From contig NZ_PTIS01000002.1 of assembly GCF_002934235.1 (NCBI RefSeq), positions 1 to 64,000 of the forward strand: a stretch of 64,000 nt of DNA, read 5' to 3'. Shown here piece after piece: positions 26,874 through 35,907 of the stretch. The stretch's first letter is position 1. Every line of letters begins with the position of its first letter. A model generated the notes under the pieces. It saw only the letters and a list, made by a program, of their open reading frames with translations. It did no database searches and was not told where the DNA came from. The DNA comes from Clostridium algidicarnis DSM 15099. GTDB lineage: Bacteria > Bacillota > Clostridia > Clostridiales > Clostridiaceae. Made by a program: the position numbers and the translations under genes.

Positions 26874-29426
26874 GTGATCTATAAATATGAATTTATAATG
26901 GGTGACTCAACACTTCCTATAAAAGCTATTATTCATAGTGTGGATGGATTTGATTTCCACTGGCACGATAAAATTGAAATTATTTTGGTGTTAGCTGGAA
27001 GCACTAACGTTAGTGTAGGAAAAGAAGTATATCTGCTTCAAGAAAGTGATTTAATATTGATTAATTCTAATGAAATTCATAGTACGAGAAGAACTAAAGA
27101 TGAAAATATCTTATTGGCACTACAAATAGACCCGGAATTTTACAGAAGTTGCTATCCTATGTTTTCAAAAATGATTTTCAATTGTAAATCATTTTTAAAA
27201 GGGGATGACAATGAGGAAAAGTTTAATACCATTAGATACTATATTGCTAATATTGTATGGACTTTAAACAAAAAAAATAAAGGCTATGAATTAATAATAG
27301 GTAGTTACGTATATTTGATTGGATCATATTTAATTAATAACTTTCACTATGAGATAATAGAATCTAAAAGCCAAGAAAATAATGACAAAGATCTTATCAG
27401 AATTAACAATATCTTGAATTATGTAAATGAAAATTTCCATAAAAACATAACATTAAGAGAAATTTCAGAAAAGGAACACCTTAATTATCACTTTTTATCT
27501 CATTTTATTAAAGATAAGATTGGTATGTCATTTCAAGATTATTTAAACATCGTAAGATTAAATAATGCGGTAAATTTGCTTATGAATAGTGATGATACAA
27601 TAACGAATATAGCTTCCATTAGTGGTTTCCCAAGTATAAATTCATTTAATAGACTTTTTAAAAAGGAGTATAATTGTTCTCCAAGCGAGTATAGAGAGGT
27701 GCTAGTAAGCTCTAATCATGAAACCTTTAAAGGAAGAAAAGAGAGTAAAAAAATAGGAACTTATTTAGATGTAAATAGGAATGATGCATTAAAAAAACTA
27801 TATAAATATTTATTACTTCCTACTATAAAAGATGAAGATTTAGATACAAGTATATGTGGAAATGATATAAAACTTATTTCTATAGATGGTAATAACGAAG
27901 GAGAAACCTTTACACATTATTGGAAGAAAATAATAACCTTTGGCAGAGCTTCGGAAGGGTTAAGAAATAATTTTCAATTACAACTTAGAGAATTACAAGG
28001 TGAAATTGGGTTTGATTATATAAGATTTCACGGAATATTTATGGATGAGATGATGATATATAATATTTCAAATCAGGGAAAGGTAGAATATAACTGGAGT
28101 TATGTAGATAATCTTTTTGACTTTTTCAAGGAGGTTAATATAAAACCTTTTATAGAACTTAGCTTTATGCCAAGCGAATTAAAAAGCACAGAGGATACAG
28201 TTTTCTTTTGGAAAGGAAATATTTCTCCTCCAAAAGATATAAACTTATGGACAACCTTGGTAAAAGAATTTATAAAACACTGTATAAATAGGTATGGGCT
28301 AAAGGAAGTAGAAACTTGGTATTTTGAAGTGTGGAATGAGCCTGAATATGAATATTTTTTTTGGGCAGGCAGCAAGGAAGAATATTTTACCTTTTATAAA
28401 TACACTACCTTTGCGATCAAATCCATTTCAGAAAATCTTAAAGTGGGAGGCCCAGCAATAACCCATGGAACAATATTAACCAGCAGCTATCTACAGGATT
28501 TTTTATCCTATTGTAATGATAATGATATTTTGTTAGACTTCATATCTTTACATATATATCCTGAATATATTTCTTTGGATGATGTGGATAAATCTTTATT
28601 AAATGATATGGATAGCAGAGCTAAACTAGAAATGGCACCAAAATTAAAAAAAATTTATACTGATAAGAATAATACATTAAATACATTAAAGATAGTAAAT
28701 AATAAGATCTTAGAAGAACTTAATTATAAGCCTGAAATTAATGTAACTGAGTGGAATGCGTCTTCTTTTCATGGCAACTTTATACATGATACAAGTTATG
28801 TAGCAGCTTTCATTATTAAAAATGTTTTACAATGTATAGGAGCTACTAGTTCACTAGGTTATTGGACTTTTACAGATTTAATGGAAGAAAATAAGCTTGG
28901 GATTTCATCCTTTCATGGAGGGTTTGGACTTTTAAATAAAGAAGGGTTAAAAAAACCATCCTATTATGCGTACTACTTACTATCAAAATTAGGAGATAAG
29001 ATTATTGACCAAGGTGAAGATTATATAATAACTAAGAAAGATGAAAGTATACAAATATTAGCATATAATTATGTGTATTTTGATGAGTTATTTTTGCATG
29101 GTGATGTATCAGCTTTAACGCATAAAGAAAGATACTTGATTTATGAAGAAAAACCGGTGAAGGAAATAAAATTTAGTATAAAGAATATTGCTGGTTATTA
29201 TAATATAACTAAGTATAAATTAAATAGGGAAAGTGGTTCAGTATTTGATAAATGGATAGAACTTGGTGCACCAGAAAATATGACAAAGGAAGAGCTTAAA
29301 TACCTGCAGGGCAAATCTCAGCCTGAAATTGAAGTAAGTGAATTAAAATTATTAGGTGAGTATAATAATAAAATTAATGTGCCAGTACATGGTGTAGAAC
29401 TCATAATATTAGAAAAGAGAGTTTAA
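26874..29426 (+). CDS. AraC-type regulator fused to a GH39 glycosidase-like domain
   Basis: The protein has about 850 residues. It has an AraC-type cupin sensor (residues 1-150; FHWHDKIEIILVLAG, INSNEIHS), two AraC helix-turn-helix units (about 177-275; ITLREISEKEHLNYHFLSHF and ITNIASISGFPSINSFNRLF) and a GH39 beta-xylosidase-like domain (about 290-850). In the last, the acid/base Glu is E489 in WNEP and the nucleophile Glu is E626 in VTEWN, so both catalytic residues are kept. It is therefore a cytoplasmic regulator that could sense or trim a sugar ligand. GTG 26874 with AGGGGATGG before it is preferred to ATG 26865. No sugar transporter or other hydrolase is adjacent, so the regulated genes are unknown. 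Confidence 0.88.
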   Translation: MIYKYEFIMGDSTLPIKAIIHSVDGFDFHWHDKIEIILVLAGSTNVSVGKEVYLLQESDLILINSNEIHSTRRTKDENILLALQIDPEFYRSCYPMFSKMIFNCKSFLKGDDNEEKFNTIRYYIANIVWTLNKKNKGYELIIGSYVYLIGSYLINNFHYEIIESKSQENNDKDLIRINNILNYVNENFHKNITLREISEKEHLNYHFLSHFIKDKIGMSFQDYLNIVRLNNAVNLLMNSDDTITNIASISGFPSINSFNRLFKKEYNCSPSEYREVLVSSNHETFKGRKESKKIGTYLDVNRNDALKKLYKYLLLPTIKDEDLDTSICGNDIKLISIDGNNEGETFTHYWKKIITFGRASEGLRNNFQLQLRELQGEIGFDYIRFHGIFMDEMMIYNISNQGKVEYNWSYVDNLFDFFKEVNIKPFIELSFMPSELKSTEDTVFFWKGNISPPKDINLWTTLVKEFIKHCINRYGLKEVETWYFEVWNEPEYEYFFWAGSKEEYFTFYKYTTFAIKSISENLKVGGPAITHGTILTSSYLQDFLSYCNDNDILLDFISLHIYPEYISLDDVDKSLLNDMDSRAKLEMAPKLKKIYTDKNNTLNTLKIVNNKILEELNYKPEINVTEWNASSFHGNFIHDTSYVAAFIIKNVLQCIGATSSLGYWTFTDLMEENKLGISSFHGGFGLLNKEGLKKPSYYAYYLLSKLGDKIIDQGEDYIITKKDESIQILAYNYVYFDELFLHGDVSALTHKERYLIYEEKPVKEIKFSIKNIAGYYNITKYKLNRESGSVFDKWIELGAPENMTKEELKYLQGKSQPEIEVSELKLLGEYNNKINVPVHGVELIILEKRV

Positions 29427-29699
29427 AAATTTAAATTGAACATGAAAAACATAGCAAATATTAGTATGTATGTAAGCAAAAAGTAGATAGATAGGCAATA
29501 AATATATAGATATACTTGTAGTAAGTAGTATTAGATAAAAATGACTATTAATTATTACAAGCAAACAATTATATTAAGTCGGTCTTACTTTAATGTAACC
29601 TTTGATAGTTCTGAGTTTCAGAAAATTCAGCTATTTACTTTTATAAACACTTATGCTAGTATTTACACATAAGCAATCAGTCATGATTTCCCAAGTCTT
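29427..29699. other. Intergenic region upstream of the riboswitch
   Basis: About 270 bp of AT-rich DNA with no supported gene. It should contain the promoter for the riboswitch leader. I could not single out a consensus promoter. Confidence 0.4.
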
Positions 29700-29795
29700 T
29701 ATAAGGAGACATTGAAGTATATGCTAATTTGGGCACTTTGTATATACTGAGTCAGTAGTGCAACCGACCTTTAATATTAAGGTCGGTTTTTTTCG
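29700..29795 (+). promoter_or_regulatory. Cyclic di-GMP-II riboswitch with terminator
   Basis: The segment AAGGAGACATTGAAG, then TAATTTGGGCACTTTG, then GAGTCAGTAGTGCAACCGACC matches the conserved core of class II c-di-GMP aptamers, including the GGGCACTTxx...AGTAGTGCAACCGACC pseudoknot strands. The 3' end overlaps a terminator: ACCGACCTT (29763-29771) pairs with AAGGTCGGT (29779-29787), followed by seven T residues. AAGG near 29703 can pair with CCTT near 29768 as aptamer helix P1, which would compete with the terminator. The predicted outcome is that c-di-GMP turns the downstream adhesin ON. The aptamer call is firm from sequence; the direction of control is inference from the overlap and from clostridial precedents. 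Confidence 0.92.
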
Positions 29796-29823
29796 TCCAA
29801 AAAATTATGGAAGGAGTTTTGTC

Positions 29824-32800
29824 ATGAAAAAAACGTTAAATTACAAAAGAAAGAAAAAATCATCTATTTTGGTAGCATTAATTGCTGTGATTATGCAAAT
29901 CTTTACTATATTACCGGGGGTGCAAGTTAAAGCTACAGATATTACAAATACTTTTCCATTTATAACTGAGGTGACTATAACTGATGGTGATGGAAAGGAC
30001 ATAAGTAAGTCTACAGATCCTATAAGCAAGAATGCTGAAGTTAAACTCACATATAAATTTGCAATACCAAATCAGGAGACAGTAAAAAAAGGTGACATAT
30101 ATACTATGCAAATACCTAAAGAAATACAAATAATAAGTGAATTAAATTTCCCAATTACTATTGATAATGGTGACACAATTGCAAATGTTAAAATAGAAAC
30201 TGATGGAAGGGTTACTATTACCTTTACTGAATTTGCTGAAAAAAATTCTAATGTTTCAGGATTCTTTTATATAGATACTCAATTTGATCCTGATAACATA
30301 GGAGGACCAAGTCCCGTACCTATTAAATTTGAAGTTGGAGGTAATTCCAAACCAATTACAATTGATATAAATTTTGAGCAACCGGAAATACCTGATGCTT
30401 CTGCTGAGAAGTATGGAGAATATGATGCTTCTAAAAATGAAATTACTTGGAAAGTAATTGTGAATCCAGAAGGGGTTAAGGTTAATGATGCTGAGATTGT
30501 GGACAACATCTCAAAGGGACAGGAGTTTATACCAGGTTCTGTTACTATAAATGGAGCTAATGCAGATACAGCAAATTATAACTATGATTATAGCAGTAAT
30601 AGATTAACTTATAAATTCCAAGGTGTAATAGCAACAGAGCAAGTAATTACATTTAAAACCAAGGTAGTAAATCCAAAAGCTTTTGAAAGCGAAGGAGCTA
30701 CAGTATATGAGTATAATAAGGCAATCTTTAATCATGATGGAACTAGTGTAGAATCTAATGAGGCATCAGTGGCTATTTATACAGACTTTATTAGAAAATA
30801 TGGGAACTATGATGTAGCAACAAAGAAAATTAATTGGGTTATTGAAGTAAACAATAATGCTCAAAGCATTTCAAATGCTGTAGTTACAGATGATATCCCT
30901 AGTGGATTAACTTTTACACCAGGTAGCCTTAAGGTAGATGGGGTCGAAACTAAGGATAACTATACTATAGATGGACAAAGATTTACCTATACCTTCCCAA
31001 CTGCTATTAATGAGCCACATATAATTGAATTTTCAACAGATGTAACTGATAAGGATGCTCATAATTCCAATGATTGGAAAACTTATACTAATAAAGCAAC
31101 TTTAACTGGTAGTGGTGTTCCAGGTAATGCTTCAGATGAAAATGGTGTTGACGTACCTACTAATGTTATTTCTAAAAAGGGAGTAGGATATAATCCAGCT
31201 ACAGGAGAAATAACTTGGGAGGTTATGGTGAACTGGAATGGTATAGCTATAAAAAATCCAGTAGTTACTGATAAAATAAAATTAGGACAAGAATATGTAG
31301 ATGGTTCTTTTACTATAGATAAAGATGTTCCAGGAGGAAGCTTTAACTATGTGAAGGCAGCAGATGGTGATTCAGAAAAGACGGGAACATTAACTTACAC
31401 CTTTAGTGATGATATTAATGAAACCTATATAATAAGGTTTAAGACAAAGGTAACAGACCCTAAGGTTTATGCAGGAAACAGAAATGAAAACTATTATAAT
31501 GTTGCTGAATTAACTGGGGATAATATAAAGCCTTCGAATTATGAAGGAAAACAAAATGTACGGAGTCAAGTTGTAAATAAGTTTAGTAGTGATTATAACT
31601 ATGTTACAAGAGAAATTACATGGAAGATTGTAGTTAATAAAAATAAAATGACCCTTCCTAATGCTTATATCATAGATGATGTGAAAGAAGGACAGGAGTT
31701 TGTTTCTAATTCTGTTATGATTAATGGAAAGCCGGCAGAAGCATCAAATTATGTTTATGATGAAACTGCTAAAACTTTAAGATATAATTTCCCTAGTGAA
31801 ATTAAAGATGAGCAAGTAGTAACTTTTAAAACTAAAATCATTGATACTTCTATATTTAATTCTAATGGACAAAAGGAATTTAAAAATACTGCAAGTCTAA
31901 TAACGGATTTAGTACCTGGGGGTGTAGAAAGTACAGGAAAAGGTACTATAAAAAGTACTTTAATAGACAAGAAAGCTGACTATACTAGAGGTAATTCCTA
32001 TATTGATTGGAATGTAACCATTAACTCTAATAAAATATTAATTAATGATGCTGCTTTAACAGATATACTTCAAGAAGGTCTTGAACTTGATACCACATCT
32101 ATAAAACTGTATAAGCAGATTTTAAAACCTGATGGAAGTCTTGAAAAAGGTGAAGAGGTTGTTTTAAATCAAAGCAATGTAAAATATAATAGCTTAACAA
32201 GAGAGTTTACATTTACATTACCTTCTCCAACAGAAGAAGCATATATTTTAACCTTTAGAACTGATGTAGTAGACAAGAGTAAGTCACCATTTACTAACGC
32301 TATATCCTTTAAAGGTACAGGAATAGTTGGATCATCTTCTTCTGGAAGTGTTGATGTTATATTCCAAGGTGCTGGCGGTGGTGGAGTTGGTGAAACTGGT
32401 AGCGTTACGGTTACAAAGGTAGATAAAAATAACGAAAACATTAAGCTAGAAGGAGCTGTGTTTGAACTTCTTGATAAGTATGAAAATGTTATAAGAACTT
32501 CAGATCCAACAGGAGAAAATGGAGAAGTTGTATTTAGTAAATTGAGATTTGATATAGATTACTATGTTAGAGAAAAGCTTGCACCAACAGGCTATACACT
32601 AAGTAGTGAGTTATATAAATTCCAACTTAAAAATGCTAAAGATACAAAGAATATAACCTATAATTATAAAGATGAAAAGATTAAAGGTGAAATTGAGTTT
32701 ATTAAATTAGGTGAAGATAAAAACCCTATTAAGGGAGCGGAATTTAAGCTTTACAAAGAAAGTGATACAAACTTTGAGAGTCCTGTGGCAGTAGCTATAA

Positions 32801-34518
32801 GTGATGAAAATGGATTAGTATCATTTAAAGATGTGGAGTATGGGAAGTACAATATAAAAGAAACAAAAGCTCCAGAAGGATATCTTCTTTCAGCTGAAAT
32901 ACTAACTGCTAATATAACTGAAAATGGTGTTACCATAAAAGCAAATCCAGAGAGTATTTCAAATACTAAGATAAGAGGAAATATAGAATTTACTAAACTA
33001 GGAGAAGACAATAGTCCATTAAAGGGAGCAGAATTTAAACTTTACAAAGAAAGTGATACAAACTTTGAAAATCCTGTAGGAACATCTATAAGTGATGAAA
33101 ATGGATTAGTGTCATTTAAAGATGTGGAGTATGGGAAGTACAACGTAAAAGAAACAAAAGCACCAGAAGGGTATGTACTTTCAAGTGAAGTACTAACAGC
33201 TAATATAACCGAAAATGGAAGCACCATAAAAGCAAATCCAGAGAGCATTTCTAATGCTAAGATAAGAGGAAATATAGAATTTACTAAACTAGGAGAAGAC
33301 AATAGTCCATTAAAGGGAGCGGAGTTTAAACTTTACAAAGAAAGTGATGCAAACTTTGAGAGTCCTGTGGAAGTAGCTATAAGTGATGAAGATGGATTAG
33401 TGTCATTTAAAGATGTGGAGTATGGGAAGTACAATATAAAAGAAACAAAAGCTCCAGAAGGATATCTTCTTTCAGCTGAAATACTAACTGCTAATATAAC
33501 TGAAAATGGTGTTACCATAAAAGCAAATCCAGAAAGTATTTCAAATACTAAGATAAGAGGAAATATAGAATTTGCTAAATTAGGAGAAAATAATAGTCCA
33601 TTAAAGGGAGCGGAGTTTAAACTTTACAAAGAAAGTGATGCAAACTTTGAGAGCCCTGTGGCAGTAGCTATAAGTGATGAAAATGGATTAGTATCATTTA
33701 AAGATGTGGAGTATGGGAGGTACAATATAAAAGAAACAAAAGCTCCAGACGGATATCTTCTTTCAGCTGAAATACTAACTGCTAATATAACTGAAAATGG
33801 TGTTACCATAAAAGCAAATCCAGAGAGTATTTCTAATGCTAAGATAAGAGCATCTGTTCAAGTGAAAAAATTTGATCAAGATAAGAAACCACTTAAGGGT
33901 GCTGAGTTTACACTATATAATTCAGAAGGTAAAGAAGTTTTAGCTTCTGTAACAGGGAAAGATGGAATTGCAATATTTGAAAATCTTGTTTACGGTGAAT
34001 ATACAATAAAAGAAACAAAGGTTCCTGAAGGATATTTAGCTTCAGAGGGTACCATAAAAATATTTGTTGATAAAGATAGTGAGTTGTATAGTTATGAAGT
34101 AGTAAACAATAGAATTAAAGGATCTATTATAATCACCAAAGTAGATATGAAGGGTAATGCACTTCAAGGGGCAGAATTTACTTTATATGATAGAGAGGGC
34201 AAAGAAGTAGCGACTAAAATTTCTGATAAGGATGGAATTGTTACTTTTAATGATGTAGATTACGGAAGTTATACTGTTAAGGAGACTAAGGCTCCTAAAG
34301 GATATATCTTAAGTGAGGAGAAGCTAGAAATTAAGGTTAGCTCCCCAGAAACTCAAAACTTTATCTTTAAGAATGAAGCTGAAAAGTTTATAGATAAGAT
34401 CTCTAATGTTCTTCCTAAGACTGGTAGCTTGTTTAATTACAAAGTTATAATGATGATTGGATGGGGAACAATTATCATGGGGCTTGGATCATTTTTAAAG
34501 AAAAATAAAGTGAGATAA
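29824..34518 (+). CDS. Cell-wall-anchored adhesin with collagen-binding-like and SpaA repeats
   Basis: The protein has 1564 residues. A long basic signal peptide ends near VKATD. An N-terminal domain is followed by about five modules of about 130 residues, each of the form K-x-Y-x2-A-T-x-E-I-T-W-x-V-x-V-N, V-x-D-x-I-x-x-G-Q-E, as in collagen-binding/isopeptide adhesin domains. A Gly-rich hinge (GAGGGGVGETG) precedes seven SpaA/Cna-B-like domains with KGAEFxLY and the isopeptide Glu motif KETKAPEGY. LPKTG (residues 1530-1534), a hydrophobic helix and a basic tail complete a sortase signal. ATG 29824 has AAGGAG upstream; earlier frames overlap the riboswitch. The riboswitch makes it a c-di-GMP-dependent surface adhesin. 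No sortase gene is in the window. Confidence 0.93.
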   Translation: MKKTLNYKRKKKSSILVALIAVIMQIFTILPGVQVKATDITNTFPFITEVTITDGDGKDISKSTDPISKNAEVKLTYKFAIPNQETVKKGDIYTMQIPKEIQIISELNFPITIDNGDTIANVKIETDGRVTITFTEFAEKNSNVSGFFYIDTQFDPDNIGGPSPVPIKFEVGGNSKPITIDINFEQPEIPDASAEKYGEYDASKNEITWKVIVNPEGVKVNDAEIVDNISKGQEFIPGSVTINGANADTANYNYDYSSNRLTYKFQGVIATEQVITFKTKVVNPKAFESEGATVYEYNKAIFNHDGTSVESNEASVAIYTDFIRKYGNYDVATKKINWVIEVNNNAQSISNAVVTDDIPSGLTFTPGSLKVDGVETKDNYTIDGQRFTYTFPTAINEPHIIEFSTDVTDKDAHNSNDWKTYTNKATLTGSGVPGNASDENGVDVPTNVISKKGVGYNPATGEITWEVMVNWNGIAIKNPVVTDKIKLGQEYVDGSFTIDKDVPGGSFNYVKAADGDSEKTGTLTYTFSDDINETYIIRFKTKVTDPKVYAGNRNENYYNVAELTGDNIKPSNYEGKQNVRSQVVNKFSSDYNYVTREITWKIVVNKNKMTLPNAYIIDDVKEGQEFVSNSVMINGKPAEASNYVYDETAKTLRYNFPSEIKDEQVVTFKTKIIDTSIFNSNGQKEFKNTASLITDLVPGGVESTGKGTIKSTLIDKKADYTRGNSYIDWNVTINSNKILINDAALTDILQEGLELDTTSIKLYKQILKPDGSLEKGEEVVLNQSNVKYNSLTREFTFTLPSPTEEAYILTFRTDVVDKSKSPFTNAISFKGTGIVGSSSSGSVDVIFQGAGGGGVGETGSVTVTKVDKNNENIKLEGAVFELLDKYENVIRTSDPTGENGEVVFSKLRFDIDYYVREKLAPTGYTLSSELYKFQLKNAKDTKNITYNYKDEKIKGEIEFIKLGEDKNPIKGAEFKLYKESDTNFESPVAVAISDENGLVSFKDVEYGKYNIKETKAPEGYLLSAEILTANITENGVTIKANPESISNTKIRGNIEFTKLGEDNSPLKGAEFKLYKESDTNFENPVGTSISDENGLVSFKDVEYGKYNVKETKAPEGYVLSSEVLTANITENGSTIKANPESISNAKIRGNIEFTKLGEDNSPLKGAEFKLYKESDANFESPVEVAISDEDGLVSFKDVEYGKYNIKETKAPEGYLLSAEILTANITENGVTIKANPESISNTKIRGNIEFAKLGENNSPLKGAEFKLYKESDANFESPVAVAISDENGLVSFKDVEYGRYNIKETKAPDGYLLSAEILTANITENGVTIKANPESISNAKIRASVQVKKFDQDKKPLKGAEFTLYNSEGKEVLASVTGKDGIAIFENLVYGEYTIKETKVPEGYLASEGTIKIFVDKDSELYSYEVVNNRIKGSIIITKVDMKGNALQGAEFTLYDREGKEVATKISDKDGIVTFNDVDYGSYTVKETKAPKGYILSEEKLEIKVSSPETQNFIFKNEAEKFIDKISNVLPKTGSLFNYKVIMMIGWGTIIMGLGSFLKKNKVR
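32677..33840 (+). repeat. Four tandem 291-bp repeats coding for SpaA domains
   Basis: Copies begin at 32677, 32968, 33259 and 33550, each starting at an AAGAT(A/T)A codon pair and encoding 97 residues. Copies 1, 3 and 4 are almost identical at the DNA level; copy 2 differs in the PVGTSISDENG and YVLSSEV segments. Flanking SpaA domains (before 32677 and after 33841) are clearly diverged. The identity implies recent expansion or gene conversion, and the copy number may vary between strains and complicate assembly. Confidence 0.95.
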
Positions 34519-34540
34519 TTGTAATTTAAAAATCTTATGC

Positions 34541-34595
34541 AAGAGGCTATGAAGAAAGCAATTTTAGCTTAAACTTCATAGCCTCTTATATTAAT
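34541..34595 (+). terminator. Terminator of the adhesin gene
   Basis: AAGAGGCTATGAAG (34541-34554) pairs with CTTCATAGCCTCTT (34574-34587) as a 14-bp stem around a 19-nt loop, followed by ATATTAATTT. Confidence 0.75.
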
Positions 34596-34736
34596 TTACA
34601 TATAAATTGTGAGATATAAAGGTCAAAAACCTTTTTATTAGAATGAATTTTTGATATACTTATTCTTCAAAGCAAATAATAAAAGTAAATCATAGATAAA
34701 ACGAAATATGATTTAAATAGAGGGGTAATCAAAATA

Positions 34737-35846
34737 ATGATAAATTTTAACAGTATAGGTATTAGTGAGAGTATTATAAAGAATTTAAAGCTTCAAGGAA
34801 TAACAGAGCCCACACCAATTCAAGAAGGTAGTATAAAAATTATAAAAGATGGCAAGGATGTTATAGCAGAGGCGCAAACAGGAACAGGGAAAACATTAGC
34901 GTTTTTATTACCCATGTTTGAAAATATGTCTTCTGACATAAATAGCATTCAAGGATTAATAGTTACCCCAACAAGGGAGCTAGCTATTCAAATAACAGAG
35001 GAAGCGATGAAACTTAAAGAAGCAAAGAATTTAAACATCTTGGCTATTTATGGTGGAAAAGATACCGGATCTCAATTGAAAAAATTACAAGGCGATGTTC
35101 ACCTTATAATTGCAACTCCGGGAAGGCTTATAGATCATCTTTCAAGGGGAACTGTAAAGCTTGATAAGTTAAAAACATTAGTATTAGATGAGGCAGATCA
35201 AATGCTTCTTATGGGATTTAAAGGTGATGTAGAAGCTATAATAAAGGAAACACCAAAAAACAGGCAGACTCTTTGCTTTTCAGCAACTATGAATTCCGAT
35301 GTTAAAAAGCTAGCTTATAGATATATGATTGATCCTAAGGTAGTGGTAATTGAGAAAGAAGAAGTAACCCTTAAAAATATAAAGCAATTTTTGGTGGAAA
35401 CTACAGATAGAAAGAAGCAAGATGCTTTATGTAAAGTCTTAGATGAAAATAATCCATTTATGGCCATTATTTTTTGTAGGACTAAAAGAAGAGTTGATGA
35501 CCTTGAAATGGCGCTTTTTAAACGAGGATACAATTGTAAAAAGCTACATTCTGATATAACTCAATCAAAAAGAGAAAAGATAATGAAGTCTTTTAAAAAT
35601 TGTGAGATTCAATATTTAATAGCTACAGATGTAGCATCAAGGGGCTTAGATATAACTGGCGTTACTCATATATATAATTATGATATACCAGAAACTGCTG
35701 AAGGATATATACATCGTATAGGAAGAACAGGAAGAGCTGGTGAGCTTGGATGTTCATATTTATTTGTAGATCCAAAAGATAAAAACCTTCTAAATATGAT
35801 AGAAAAGCAAATACAGCTAAAGATTCCTGTTATAAAGAGCTTATAG
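34737..35846 (+). CDS. DEAD-box ATP-dependent RNA helicase
   Basis: A 369-residue core helicase with no C-terminal RNA-binding extension. Motifs in order: Q motif (GITEPTPIQ), I (AQTGTGKT), Ia (PTRELA), Ib (TPGR), II (DEAD), III (SAT), IV (IIFCRT), V (ATDVASRGLD) and VI (HRIGRTGRAG). It would unwind short RNA duplexes in ribosome assembly or mRNA decay, as CshA/DeaD-like proteins do. The lack of a tail makes it one of the shorter members. An AGGGG ribosome site precedes the ATG; the gene is monocistronic. Confidence 0.95.
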   Translation: MINFNSIGISESIIKNLKLQGITEPTPIQEGSIKIIKDGKDVIAEAQTGTGKTLAFLLPMFENMSSDINSIQGLIVTPTRELAIQITEEAMKLKEAKNLNILAIYGGKDTGSQLKKLQGDVHLIIATPGRLIDHLSRGTVKLDKLKTLVLDEADQMLLMGFKGDVEAIIKETPKNRQTLCFSATMNSDVKKLAYRYMIDPKVVVIEKEEVTLKNIKQFLVETTDRKKQDALCKVLDENNPFMAIIFCRTKRRVDDLEMALFKRGYNCKKLHSDITQSKREKIMKSFKNCEIQYLIATDVASRGLDITGVTHIYNYDIPETAEGYIHRIGRTGRAGELGCSYLFVDPKDKNLLNMIEKQIQLKIPVIKSL

Positions 35847-35866
35847 AAATTCTAATCTCATAATTA

Positions 35867-35900
35867 AAACAAGGTTCACTATAATGTAGAACCTTGTTTT
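35867..35900. terminator. Bidirectional terminator between helicase and agcS
   Basis: AAAACAAGGTTC and GAACCTTGTTTT form a 12-bp stem; T-runs on both strands serve the two converging genes. Confidence 0.85.
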
Positions 35901-35907
35901 ATTTTAT

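Noticed and set aside
29758-29823. N-terminal extension of the adhesin frame
   Set aside because: It lies within the riboswitch and terminator; the ATG at 29824 has its own AAGGAG and begins a normal signal peptide.
32751-33809. Four similar leftward frames, and a possible CRISPR-like repeat array
   Set aside because: They are mirror frames of the 291-bp SpaA repeats. Repeat length, coding content and lack of spacers rule out CRISPR.
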